This document shows positions 1-6,124 of a DNA stretch of 7,839 nt, in pieces. Under the pieces are notes generated by a model that was not told the DNA's origin, searched no databases, and saw only the letters and a program-made list of their open reading frames with translations. A program made the translations under genes and the position numbers. Numbering within the stretch: position 1 is the stretch's first letter; each line of letters begins with the position of its first letter. The DNA is from JAMXLO01 sp046735215 (GTDB lineage: Bacteria > Pseudomonadota > Alphaproteobacteria > Acetobacterales > Acetobacteraceae): contig JBKPSV010000214.1 of NCBI GenBank assembly GCA_046735215.1, forward strand, positions 1 through 7,839, read 5' to 3'.

Positions 1-830
1 GCGTCCCGCACCAGCCCGCGCAGCACGTCCACATCGCGCGCCTCGCGCAGATCGAGATGCGCCGACAGCTTGCCGTGCCCGGTGTCGAATTCCTGGTAAC
101 CGAGATTTGGGAGATGCGGCGCGGTGATCTTCAGCACGTCCGCCCCGTGCTCCGCCAAAGTCCGCGCACAGGTCGGGCCGGCGAGAACGCGCGTCAGGTC
201 AAGCACGCGGATGCCCGACAGCGGACGATTGCCGGGCGGCAGCGGCGCGGGTCGAGCATCGCCGATGCGCACGATCTCCATCAGCGGCAGCGACGCTATC
301 GCCGCTGCCTGCGGATGTTTCGCCCACTCGGCGTGCGTTCGTACCATGCCGCCAGCGCCCTTGGCGGCGATGATCGCCTCCTCGAGATCCTGCGCATTCC
401 AGTTCAGCACCGCCTTGGCCACGGCATCGCGATCTTCCGATACGCCCAGTACGCTGAGTGCCGCGGCGCGATGGTTCGGGAAGTTGCAGTGCAAATAACT
501 CCAGCGGCTGTCCTTCGTCGGATAGACGCCCATGATGGAGTTGCGGCGCGCGGACACCTCGCCGTCGCCGAGCTGCATGTAATGGCCGCTGCGCAACGAC
601 GCAGTGGCGCGCCGCACATCGACGCCGACCGACTGTCGGCGCCCCGTCCGCATCTCCCAAAGATCGGCCGAGGCCAAGCCGGTTGCCGCGAGCGTTGCCG
701 AGCCGGCGACGCCGATGCGGAACGGCGTCGGCAGGATCGGGTCAGTGCCACCGGTGAACGCCACGGTGCTGGCGCGATCGGCGGACAGGCCGGCCGCGGG
801 CAGGATCGAGCGAAGGGCGTCTGTTGGCAT
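1..830 (-). CDS. CaiB/BaiF family III CoA-transferase, 3' end cut off by the left edge
   Basis: Family III CoA-transferases move CoA between an acyl-CoA and a free carboxylic acid through an aspartyl-CoA thioester; they are cytosolic. The visible 276 codons are uninterrupted. Residues 206-235 contain the family's classical N-terminal signature (RVLDLTRVLAGPTCARTLAE, then HGADVLKI). About 200 residues precede it and resemble the middle of CaiB-type proteins (GVYPTKD near 101, HCNFPNHR near 114-121, AEWAKHP near 168). This extended layout is familiar from alphaproteobacterial CoA-transferases. The catalytic Asp of the family should lie roughly 90 residues past the edge, so activity cannot be judged here. 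ATG at 830 is preferred over ATG at 836 because a GGGGAGG ribosome site sits 8 bases from the former and only 2 from the latter. The gene is divergent from the LLM oxidoreductase. The substrate is unknown. Confidence 0.92.
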   Translation of the reverse strand, partial: MPTDALRSILPAAGLSADRASTVAFTGGTDPILPTPFRIGVAGSATLAATGLASADLWEMRTGRRQSVGVDVRRATASLRSGHYMQLGDGEVSARRNSIMGVYPTKDSRWSYLHCNFPNHRAAALSVLGVSEDRDAVAKAVLNWNAQDLEEAIIAAKGAGGMVRTHAEWAKHPQAAAIASLPLMEIVRIGDARPAPLPPGNRPLSGIRVLDLTRVLAGPTCARTLAEHGADVLKITAPHLPNLGYQEFDTGHGKLSAHLDLREARDVDVLRGLVRD

Positions 831-838
831 GGCCATCA

Positions 839-845
839 CCTCCCC
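839..845 (-). promoter_or_regulatory. Shine-Dalgarno site of the CoA-transferase
   Basis: GGGGAGG on the minus strand. It lies 8 bases before ATG 830 and 2 bases before the in-frame ATG 836, so it decides for the downstream ATG (protein beginning MPTDALRS). Confidence 0.7.
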
Positions 846-929
846 AGCGTATGTGATCGGTGCAGAATGGCGCGGCTGGTCGATGTGATGCAATCTCGCC
901 GCCCTCAACGCTTCGACAGGCAGGTGGAC

Positions 930-1742
930 ATGCGCATCGGCACGATGATCCGATTCACGCCCAGCGACGACCCGCAAGACCGGCTGTTGGATCGGGTCGC
1001 CGACTATGCACGCCGCATCGAGGCAGCCGGCTTTCCTGGCATCTGGGTGGGTGATTCACTTGGCCGCGGTCGGCCGACGCTGGACCCGCTTGTTGAGTTG
1101 GCAGTGCTATCCGCGGTCACCAGTAAGGTGGAATTGGGAATCGGCGTGCTGCAGTTGCCTTTGCGTCACCCGATCGAGCTGGCGCACCGGGTGCAGTCGG
1201 TGCAGGCGCTGTCGGGCAACCGTCTGGTCCTTGGCGTCGGCAGCGGCTCGACCAAGGACGACTTCGATCTGCTGGGTTACGATTACGACAAGCGGTTCGG
1301 CATGCTGCGTTCGCACTTGCGCAGCATGCAGGCGAGCTGGCGCGGCGAATCAGCGCTGTCCACTTGGCCGGGGTGTGCGGGCGGGCCGCCGATCCTGATC
1401 GGCGCATGGCGCAGCCATCGATGGATCACGTTGGCAGCGAAGGAATACCAGGGCTGGACGCCGTCAGGGCGCTATAGCAGTTGGGAGGATCTGGAAGCAG
1501 GCATGCGCGTCTTCCGCGAAGCCGGCGGCACCAATGCGGTGCTCGCCAACTGCGCGGTCGATCTGAACAACCGATCCGGTTCCGCCGAATTGGCGAAGGT
1601 TGCGGAACCGGCCCTGATTGGCTCGTTGGACGAGGTGCGCACCAAGCTTAGGCGCATGCAGCAGATCGGCTTCGACGAGGTGCTGCTGGTATCGCACCAC
1701 GCCGTGCTGGATGACATCGAGCGGGTACGTGACCTGCTCTGA
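930..1742 (+). CDS. LLM class (luciferase-like) flavin-dependent oxidoreductase
   Basis: A 270-residue TIM-barrel oxidoreductase of the bacterial luciferase-like superfamily, which uses FMN or coenzyme F420. The N-terminus MRIGTMIRF with AGFPGIWVGDSL (33-44) is the usual first strands and helix. The family core is clear at 69-106: LGIGVLQLPLRHPIELAHR, then ALSGNRLVLGVGSG. A C-terminal GSLDEVRTKLRRMQQIGFDE (231-250) is typical of the group. It is shorter than many members (300-350 residues) but reads as complete. ATG 930 is chosen because the LLM fold starts there and AGGCAGG lies just upstream. The frame stays open far to the left only because it runs antisense to the CoA-transferase; GTG 924 and ATG 888 are less likely starts. 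Substrate and FMN versus F420 cannot be told. It is divergent from the CoA-transferase and ends 6 bp from the convergent lipoprotein gene. Confidence 0.9.
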   Translation: MRIGTMIRFTPSDDPQDRLLDRVADYARRIEAAGFPGIWVGDSLGRGRPTLDPLVELAVLSAVTSKVELGIGVLQLPLRHPIELAHRVQSVQALSGNRLVLGVGSGSTKDDFDLLGYDYDKRFGMLRSHLRSMQASWRGESALSTWPGCAGGPPILIGAWRSHRWITLAAKEYQGWTPSGRYSSWEDLEAGMRVFREAGGTNAVLANCAVDLNNRSGSAELAKVAEPALIGSLDEVRTKLRRMQQIGFDEVLLVSHHAVLDDIERVRDLL

Positions 1743-1748
1743 TCAAAA

Positions 1749-2273
1749 TTAGCGCGGCGTGCCGGTATCGTTGGTCGTCTGGTTGGGGGCGTTTGGCGGC
1801 GGATTGTAGTTCGGCTGCGTGTTGGGGTTCGGTGGCGGGTTGTAATTGCTGCCGTAGCGCTGGTTTGGCGGCTGGCCGTTGGTGTCCTGGTTGTAGCTCT
1901 GGTTGGTATTCGTCCCGAGGTTCATCGCGCTCAGCGTCGGCTGATCAAGCTGACCGGTGGCGTTCAGGTTGTGCTGCTGCTGGTAGTCGCGGACCGCCGC
2001 TTCGGTCTGCGGGCCCCAGACGCCGTCCGCGCGACCCTTGTAGGTCCCTGCCTGGCTCAGGTTTTGCTGCACCTGCCGGACCATGTCGGGCGTCAATTGA
2101 CTGCTCTGCCAGCCGGACGCAGCTTGTGCCGAGCTGGAACTTGGTGCAGCCGCATAGCTTCTGCTGGCAGTAGCCGCACTGCCGTTCCTGTTGCTGCCGC
2201 CGAACATCGAGCAGGCGGGAAGTAGGGCGACGCCGGAAAGCGCCAGAAGCGCTGCGAGATTGTTAGCCTTCAT
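1749..2273 (-). CDS. Peptidoglycan-binding domain lipoprotein
   Basis: A 174-residue predicted lipoprotein. Residues 1-20 are a signal peptide with a hydrophobic core (LAALLALSGVALLPA) and a lipobox ending LPAC; Cys21 would be lipidated. A Ser/Ala-rich linker (about 22-58) leads to a peptidoglycan-binding type 1 domain at about 60-119: LTPDMVRQVQQNLSQ, the hallmark GRADGVWGPQTEAAVRDYQQ, then GQLDQPTLSAMNL. The tail from 120 is rich in Asn, Pro, Gln and Thr and holds two copies of NYNPPPN (143-149 and 155-161). No catalytic domain is present, so an anchoring or structural role in the envelope is inferred. ATG 2273 is chosen because the signal peptide begins there and GGAGGGG lies 9 bases upstream; the open frame further upstream is antisense-type noise inside the 3' end of the glycosyltransferase. 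It follows the glycosyltransferase on the same strand after 88 bp, so co-transcription is possible. Confidence 0.9.
   Translation of the reverse strand: MKANNLAALLALSGVALLPACSMFGGSNRNGSAATASRSYAAAPSSSSAQAASGWQSSQLTPDMVRQVQQNLSQAGTYKGRADGVWGPQTEAAVRDYQQQHNLNATGQLDQPTLSAMNLGTNTNQSYNQDTNGQPPNQRYGSNYNPPPNPNTQPNYNPPPNAPNQTTNDTGTPR
1791..1847 (-). repeat. Two-copy NYNPPPN coding repeat in the lipoprotein tail
   Basis: The seven-residue unit NYNPPPN occurs twice with a PNTQP spacer, encoded by near-identical 21-base segments. Such Pro/Asn-rich tails are often flexible wall-spanning segments; that role is inferred. Confidence 0.6.
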
Positions 2274-2361
2274 CGGTGGGGTCCCCTCCGGAGGTATGGT
2301 CGCCCGAATAAACCGGGGGCAGGGGCCCTGGTTGCCGACAGGAACCGTAAATTGATGCCGG
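2274..2361. other. Intergenic spacer between glycosyltransferase stop and lipoprotein start
   Basis: This 88-bp gap holds the lipoprotein's GGAGGGG ribosome site (2283-2289, minus strand). The GC-rich short inverted stretches (CAGGGGCCCTG near 2322; CCTCCGGAGG at 2285-2294) have no usable loop and no following T-run. I see no convincing terminator or promoter. Confidence 0.5.
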
Positions 2362-4635
2362 CTACGCCGCCTGCACCGTTGCGGATCGGGACCGTGGTAT
2401 GCGCCGCACCAGCGAGAGCCAGGCGCTTCGCCGCTGAGTCGCCTGGGCGGCCAGCGTGCCGGCACGGGCAGCGTCACGTGCGCGTGAAGCCAATTGCTGT
2501 CGCAAGGCGCCGTCGCGCAGCAGGCGTGCGAGCGCGACGAACCATGCATCCGGATCGTCCGGCAGCAGCCATCCGGCCTGCCCGTCGGCTGGGCTGTCTC
2601 GATAAACCACACTGTCCGACGCCAGGATGGGCAACCCCATCGCGGCATAGTCCAAAGCCTTCAGCGCCGATTTGCAGCGATTGAATGGCGTGTCAGCAAG
2701 CGGTGCGATGCCGATATCCCAGTGCTGCTGCGTGATCCAGTTGACGAAGCCTGGGTAGCTGGATGTCGCATGCACCGGCATGCTTACACGGTTCACCCAG
2801 GCGGGCATGTCAGGCTTGCTGCTGATGCCCAGGAGATCGATCGAGATGAAGTCGCCGAACACAGCCTTGAGTCGTGCGAGAGCCACGTCGACGACGGCAA
2901 GATCGGCGTCGTGGGTCATCGTGCCCATGAACAGCACGCGCAACGGGCCTTCCCGCGGCGCGACCGGCGGCGTCCCGGCCAGCCAGAGTCGCTCGTCGAT
3001 GCCGTTCTCTATGACCAGCAAGTCCTCGCGAACCTTGCCCAGTGCGCTCGCCAGCGCTCCTGTCGAGACCCATACCGCATCCGCTTCCCTAACCAGACGA
3101 GACACCAGCTTGGTCCGGGGCCGCAGCAGTTCGGCGTCTGGGTGATCGCGCGGTATGCGCCGCAGGTCGTCGTCGAGATCGTAGAGCAGTGGAATGTCGT
3201 ATCGGCGACAGTGCCGGATCAGTGCCTCGGCGGCATCCAGGCCGCCCACGGCAAACCGCTGCGTCACCACGACATCAGCTTGATAATTCAATGCCTCGTC
3301 GGCGTCCGCGAGCACGACATCAAAATCGCCACCGATCTTCGGATGAGAAAGCGGCTGCAACAAGCGGATATACGCACAGGGTGTCAGCACACCGCTGTTG
3401 AACCGCTCGGGGATCACGATCACACTGACCCGCCCATTGCGCCGCAGGTCCACCAGATGGCGCGCGGCACGTATTGAGGGTGCGCGTACATAGTGTTCCG
3501 CGTAATAGTCCGCAACCGGTTTGCGTGGCTTGGCCATCATCCTGCGCGGTCGCCCCAACTCCTCGCGCACCTGTTCGAACACGCCGATCCACTCCTCGGC
3601 TGACGCCTGCGGATCAACCAGCCACGTCATCGGCCGTTCCGCCAAACGCTCGGGCAACGCGCCGATATTGGCGGCAACGATCGGCAGGCCGCTGTCGATC
3701 GCAGCACTCAGCGTATAGCTGTAGGTTTCAGGCCACTGTGCCGGCAGCCACAGCACGTGCGGCTTTACCTTTACGATCAGCGCGGGCAGTTGCGATTCTT
3801 GGTATTCGCCGGTGATGGTGATCGGTGCCTGCGGCAGTTCCCGCTCGGCCCGACCGATCACGTGAATTGACAGTCTGGCCGGATTGCGGACTGAGGCCAC
3901 CGACAACACACTGACGGCGCCCTTGTGGTAGGCGAGCACACCGATCACCGCCACTCGCAACGGGCCTCTGGCGACCGGGCGCGGTGACAGCTTCCAAGGC
4001 CCGACGATCGGCTCGTGCGGGACTACGATCGCTTGGTGATCGAGGCCGTAGCGGGTCAGTCTAGCGCGCACGTCCTCGCTCGCGCAGAAGACCCTGTCGG
4101 CTTCCAGGAACTGCCAGGCATTGCTCGCGCGCCACGACACGATGTCGCGTGCGCCATGGCTCGCGCGGTTGGCGATGCAGGCGTTGCACGCCGCAATGTC
4201 CGGCTCACCGCAATATCTGCCTTGCAGCAGGGGCAGCAGATTCACCTGCGGGCAGATTGCGAAATAGTCGTGCACCGTCACGTCGAATGGCACGCCTAAC
4301 CGGTGCAGCAGCGCGCGGGCGTCGATATCCATACTCATCAGGTGATGGATATGCGCGCGCGTCACGTTTGCCGATTGCAGCACCATCACCAGATCGGACA
4401 GCCGATCCGCCGGCAGTATAAGTTCGGGATGGCCTGGCAGCGTCGGAACCGACAGCGCTGCGCCACGCACAGTCGACGCCAGCAACAGGCAGTTGACCTT
4501 GCCGTCGATGCGCCTCACCAGGTCGTCGATGTGACGCCGTACGCCGCCGCCGAGATCGTGTGCCAACATCAGGATCGTCGGCCGCCCCGAGCGGCGCAAC
4601 AGCTCCAGGCTGACCGCAAAGCGGTACGGACCCAC
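2362..4635 (-). CDS. Tandem GT4-type glycosyltransferase (probable 3' part of a split GT2-GT4-GT4 gene)
   Basis: A 757-residue product with two GT-B glycosyltransferase modules, expected to transfer sugars during surface polysaccharide or glycoconjugate assembly at the cytoplasmic face. Module 1 (about 15-380) opens with RPTILMLAHDLGGGVRRHI (18-36), carries VHDYFAICPQ and a Cys cluster (Cys128, 142, 150, 153), then the donor half with IGVLAYHKGA (231-240) and PETYSYTLSAAIDSGLPIVA (302-321). The second Glu of the usual E-x7-E pair is Ala311 here. Module 2 (about 400-745) carries LLYDLDDDL (483-491), VIENGID (541-547), LFMGTMTHDADL (568-579) and KSALKALDYAAMGLPILAS (655-673). The only start is GTG 4635; a TGA sits two codons upstream (4641-4639) and there is no good ribosome site. 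The first 67 bases overlap the GT2 gene. Residues 2-25 look like the direct continuation of the GT2 protein, so this is probably not an independent gene. Sugar donor and acceptor are unknown. Confidence 0.88.
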   Translation of the reverse strand: MGPYRFAVSLELLRRSGRPTILMLAHDLGGGVRRHIDDLVRRIDGKVNCLLLASTVRGAALSVPTLPGHPELILPADRLSDLVMVLQSANVTRAHIHHLMSMDIDARALLHRLGVPFDVTVHDYFAICPQVNLLPLLQGRYCGEPDIAACNACIANRASHGARDIVSWRASNAWQFLEADRVFCASEDVRARLTRYGLDHQAIVVPHEPIVGPWKLSPRPVARGPLRVAVIGVLAYHKGAVSVLSVASVRNPARLSIHVIGRAERELPQAPITITGEYQESQLPALIVKVKPHVLWLPAQWPETYSYTLSAAIDSGLPIVAANIGALPERLAERPMTWLVDPQASAEEWIGVFEQVREELGRPRRMMAKPRKPVADYYAEHYVRAPSIRAARHLVDLRRNGRVSVIVIPERFNSGVLTPCAYIRLLQPLSHPKIGGDFDVVLADADEALNYQADVVVTQRFAVGGLDAAEALIRHCRRYDIPLLYDLDDDLRRIPRDHPDAELLRPRTKLVSRLVREADAVWVSTGALASALGKVREDLLVIENGIDERLWLAGTPPVAPREGPLRVLFMGTMTHDADLAVVDVALARLKAVFGDFISIDLLGISSKPDMPAWVNRVSMPVHATSSYPGFVNWITQQHWDIGIAPLADTPFNRCKSALKALDYAAMGLPILASDSVVYRDSPADGQAGWLLPDDPDAWFVALARLLRDGALRQQLASRARDAARAGTLAAQATQRRSAWLSLVRRIPRSRSATVQAA

Positions 4636-5864
4636 GCATCACGCCGGACATGCTCGGCGACGATGTGCCTGTAGTTCGGATACCGGCGCGTGAGCACCGT
4701 CATTCCTGCGTCCGCGGCAGTCGCAGCGCCGGCACCGAAGCTGACCGAGCCCTGGTGATATACAAACGTATCGCAGGCGAGGAGGTGTCGCCAGCCGTGC
4801 TTCGTCGCACGCAGGCAGAAGTCGTTCTCTTCGCCATAGCCGCGGCCGAACGCTTCGGCGTCGAACGGCCCAGTCTCGGCCAGCGCCGCACGGCGGATAT
4901 ACATGCAGAATCCGACGCTGGTCGGTACGGACACACTGCGTCCGGCGTTCGCCGAACGACACGCGACATCCAATTCAGCTACACCGAGACCGAATGCCGG
5001 CAGGTTGGGTTCGTTGCTCGGATACCCGCAGATCGTTGCGTTATTGGAAAATGGCGATACCGAGGCCACACGTGGCGTCGCATAGGCATGGCCGGCGAGG
5101 CGCGCCAGCCACCCGTTGGGAACTTCGGTGTCGTTGTTCAGCAGCACGACGTCGTTCGTCCCGGCTGCCTCGATGCCCCGGTTGACCGAGGCGACGAAAC
5201 CGACGTTTCGCCGGTTGCGCAGCAAGACGATGCGGCCCTTGGTGGCCTGCGTATCCAGCCAGGAAGACAATTTGGGCTCGGGCGAACGGTCGTCGATCAC
5301 GATCACCCGGCCCTGCGGGCGTTCCGGATCCCGCAGGACCGACTCGATGCAGCGCCGGGTCTCGGTTAGGCCACGATAGACCGGGATGACCACGTCGACC
5401 ACAATGCCGTGCGGCGCGGTGGGCGACGCAGCACCACTCGGCAGGTAATCGCGAATGGTGACCGGCTTTTCGGTGAGCCAGCCGCGCGCCACGCCATAGC
5501 GGAGGTGATACAGCAGAGGATTGCCGGCGGCCTCTGGATGCTGGCCCACATAGTAGGTGGCATCGAAGCGGGGATGAGGATTGCGCAGTTCCGCAGCACC
5601 CGTCTGCAGATAGTGCACCAGCGGGTGATGTCCTGCGTTCGCAACATCCGGGTAATGTGCCAAGTACCAGGCGCAGTCGAAGAAGCGATTCGGGTCGCGA
5701 CACTCGGCTGCGCCGAAGTGGACAAAATGCAGGAGGGGATCGGTGCCCGAATGGACGACGTCGGGGTACCGCGCCACGTACCAGTCGGGATCGAAGAAAC
5801 CAGACAGCGCGTCGCCCAGTTCAGCGAGCGCCGATCGTCTCGACGGATCCTGATCGGGCAACAT
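4569..5864 (-). CDS. GT2 glycosyltransferase with three N-terminal WY-PDV repeats (probable 5' part of a split gene)
   Basis: A 431-residue product from ATG 5864. Residues 23-134 are three related units of 36-39 residues of the type FDxxWYxxxYPDVxxxGxxPLxHYxxxGxxExRxPN, a module found at the front of many bacterial polysaccharide glycosyltransferases. A GT-A family 2 domain follows (about 155-395): VDVVIPVYRGLTETRRCIES (156-175), VIVIDDRSPEP with Asp191/192, RNVGFVASVNRGI, LLNNDTEVPNGW with the DxD-like Asn244-Asp245, and RGYGEENDFCLRA (341-353) supplying the acidic catalytic-base region. It should transfer a nucleotide-activated sugar to a growing glycan. The tail after about residue 411 (RTALRSAWSCCAARGGRRS) does not resemble the family, which suggests that the reading frame has been lost there. 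In-frame upstream starts exist at ATG 5981 and GTG 6038 but add compositionally odd sequence and have no ribosome site; none of the starts has an ideal site, so the start is uncertain. Confidence 0.88.
   Translation of the reverse strand: MLPDQDPSRRSALAELGDALSGFFDPDWYVARYPDVVHSGTDPLLHFVHFGAAECRDPNRFFDCAWYLAHYPDVANAGHHPLVHYLQTGAAELRNPHPRFDATYYVGQHPEAAGNPLLYHLRYGVARGWLTEKPVTIRDYLPSGAASPTAPHGIVVDVVIPVYRGLTETRRCIESVLRDPERPQGRVIVIDDRSPEPKLSSWLDTQATKGRIVLLRNRRNVGFVASVNRGIEAAGTNDVVLLNNDTEVPNGWLARLAGHAYATPRVASVSPFSNNATICGYPSNEPNLPAFGLGVAELDVACRSANAGRSVSVPTSVGFCMYIRRAALAETGPFDAEAFGRGYGEENDFCLRATKHGWRHLLACDTFVYHQGSVSFGAGAATAADAGMTVLTRRYPNYRHIVAEHVRRDAWVRTALRSAWSCCAARGGRRS
4628..4645 (-). other. Apparent frameshift joining the GT2 and GT4 reading frames
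   Basis: The GT2 frame reads VAEHVRRDAW and then loses family resemblance. The GT4 frame becomes recognisable immediately, as GPYRFAVSLELLRRSGRP. One extra G in the GGG run at 4631-4633 (minus strand) would read DAWGPYRFAVSL without a break, giving a protein of about 1167 residues from ATG 5864. This is consistent with loss of one base, by mutation or sequence error. Confidence 0.7.
5463..5798 (-). repeat. Three tandem protein repeats (FDxxWYxxxYPDV type) at the N-terminus of the GT2 protein
   Basis: Unit 1 is residues 23-59 (begins FFDPDWYVARYPDV), unit 2 is 60-98 (RFFDCAWYLAHYPDV) and unit 3 is 99-134 (RFDATYYVGQHPEA). Units 1 and 2 keep the WY, YPDV, PL-H and G-AE-R-P positions; unit 3 is shorter and diverged. 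The repeats are conserved at protein level, not as DNA copies. Their function is not established to my knowledge; a scaffold or carbohydrate-binding role is a guess. Confidence 0.75.
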
Positions 5865-6023
5865 TCCCCCCAGTTTCTCCCCGGTCTGCCTGGCCCGGTC
5901 AATCTTATTCTTGCCGGAGCGGTCCGGCTCGGTTCGCTCGGAGCAATTCTGTATCCGGTCGGCGGCCGCACCCTTCTGCATGTATCGGGGCCGGACTGAA
6001 GCTGACGCCGACGCCGACGGATA

Positions 6024-6052
6024 GTGACCAAATACCACAATGAGGCTATGAT
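6024..6052 (+). promoter_or_regulatory. Predicted sigma70-type promoter of the cyclase
   Basis: GTGACC (6024-6029, four of six matches to TTGACA) and TATGAT (6047-6052, five of six to TATAAT) are separated by 17 bases. Transcription would begin near 6059 and give a leader of about 65 bases before ATG 6125. It is the best match I found in the spacer, by eye only. Confidence 0.45.
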
Positions 6053-6113
6053 TTGAACGGTTTGGTAGCGGTTCAATGGTTCAGGCGCGCCCTGATAGGT
6101 CCGCCACGGGTGC

Positions 6114-6117
6114 GGAG
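6114..6117 (+). promoter_or_regulatory. Shine-Dalgarno site of the cyclase
   Basis: GGAG lies 7 bases before ATG 6125 and supports that start over the TTG at 6053, which overlaps the end of the predicted promoter and would add 24 residues unlike the family. Confidence 0.55.
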
Positions 6118-6124
6118 CATTCCC

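Larger units (their letters stand above)
5865..6124. other. Divergent spacer between the glycosyltransferase locus and the cyclase pseudogene
   Basis: About 260 bp if the GT2 protein starts at 5864. The part at 5865-6038 is open in the GT2 frame but looks non-coding (SASASAS from GACGCC-type triplet repeats at 6003-6019, then a run of charged residues). It holds the plus-strand promoter at 6024-6052 and the cyclase ribosome site GGAG at 6114-6117. I see no convincing minus-strand promoter. Confidence 0.5.

Noticed and set aside
57..929. Plus-strand N-terminal extension of the LLM gene (open frame from 57)
   Set aside because: It runs antisense to the clearly recognisable CoA-transferase and has Arg/Ala/Gly-rich shadow composition; the family fold begins at 930.
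1743..1748. Bidirectional terminator between the convergent LLM and lipoprotein genes
   Set aside because: The gap is only 6 bases and neither gene end shows a GC stem followed by a T-run.
2285..2294. CCTCCGGAGG palindrome over the lipoprotein ribosome site as an RNA switch
   Set aside because: A loop-less 10-base palindrome can form at most a 3-bp stem in RNA; there is no longer pairing around it.
2494..3477. Plus-strand 327-codon open frame
   Set aside because: It is antisense to the second GT4 module, shows no recognisable domain and has no ribosome site; it is a high-GC shadow frame.
4569..4641. Programmed -1 ribosomal frameshift between GT2 and GT4
   Set aside because: The frame relation is right for -1, but I see no X XXY YYZ slippery heptamer in the overlap and no obvious stimulating stem just after a candidate site. 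A base loss is simpler.
6003..6019. GACGCC-type tandem triplets as a microsatellite or regulator site
   Set aside because: There are fewer than three copies in a GC-rich region; chance is sufficient.
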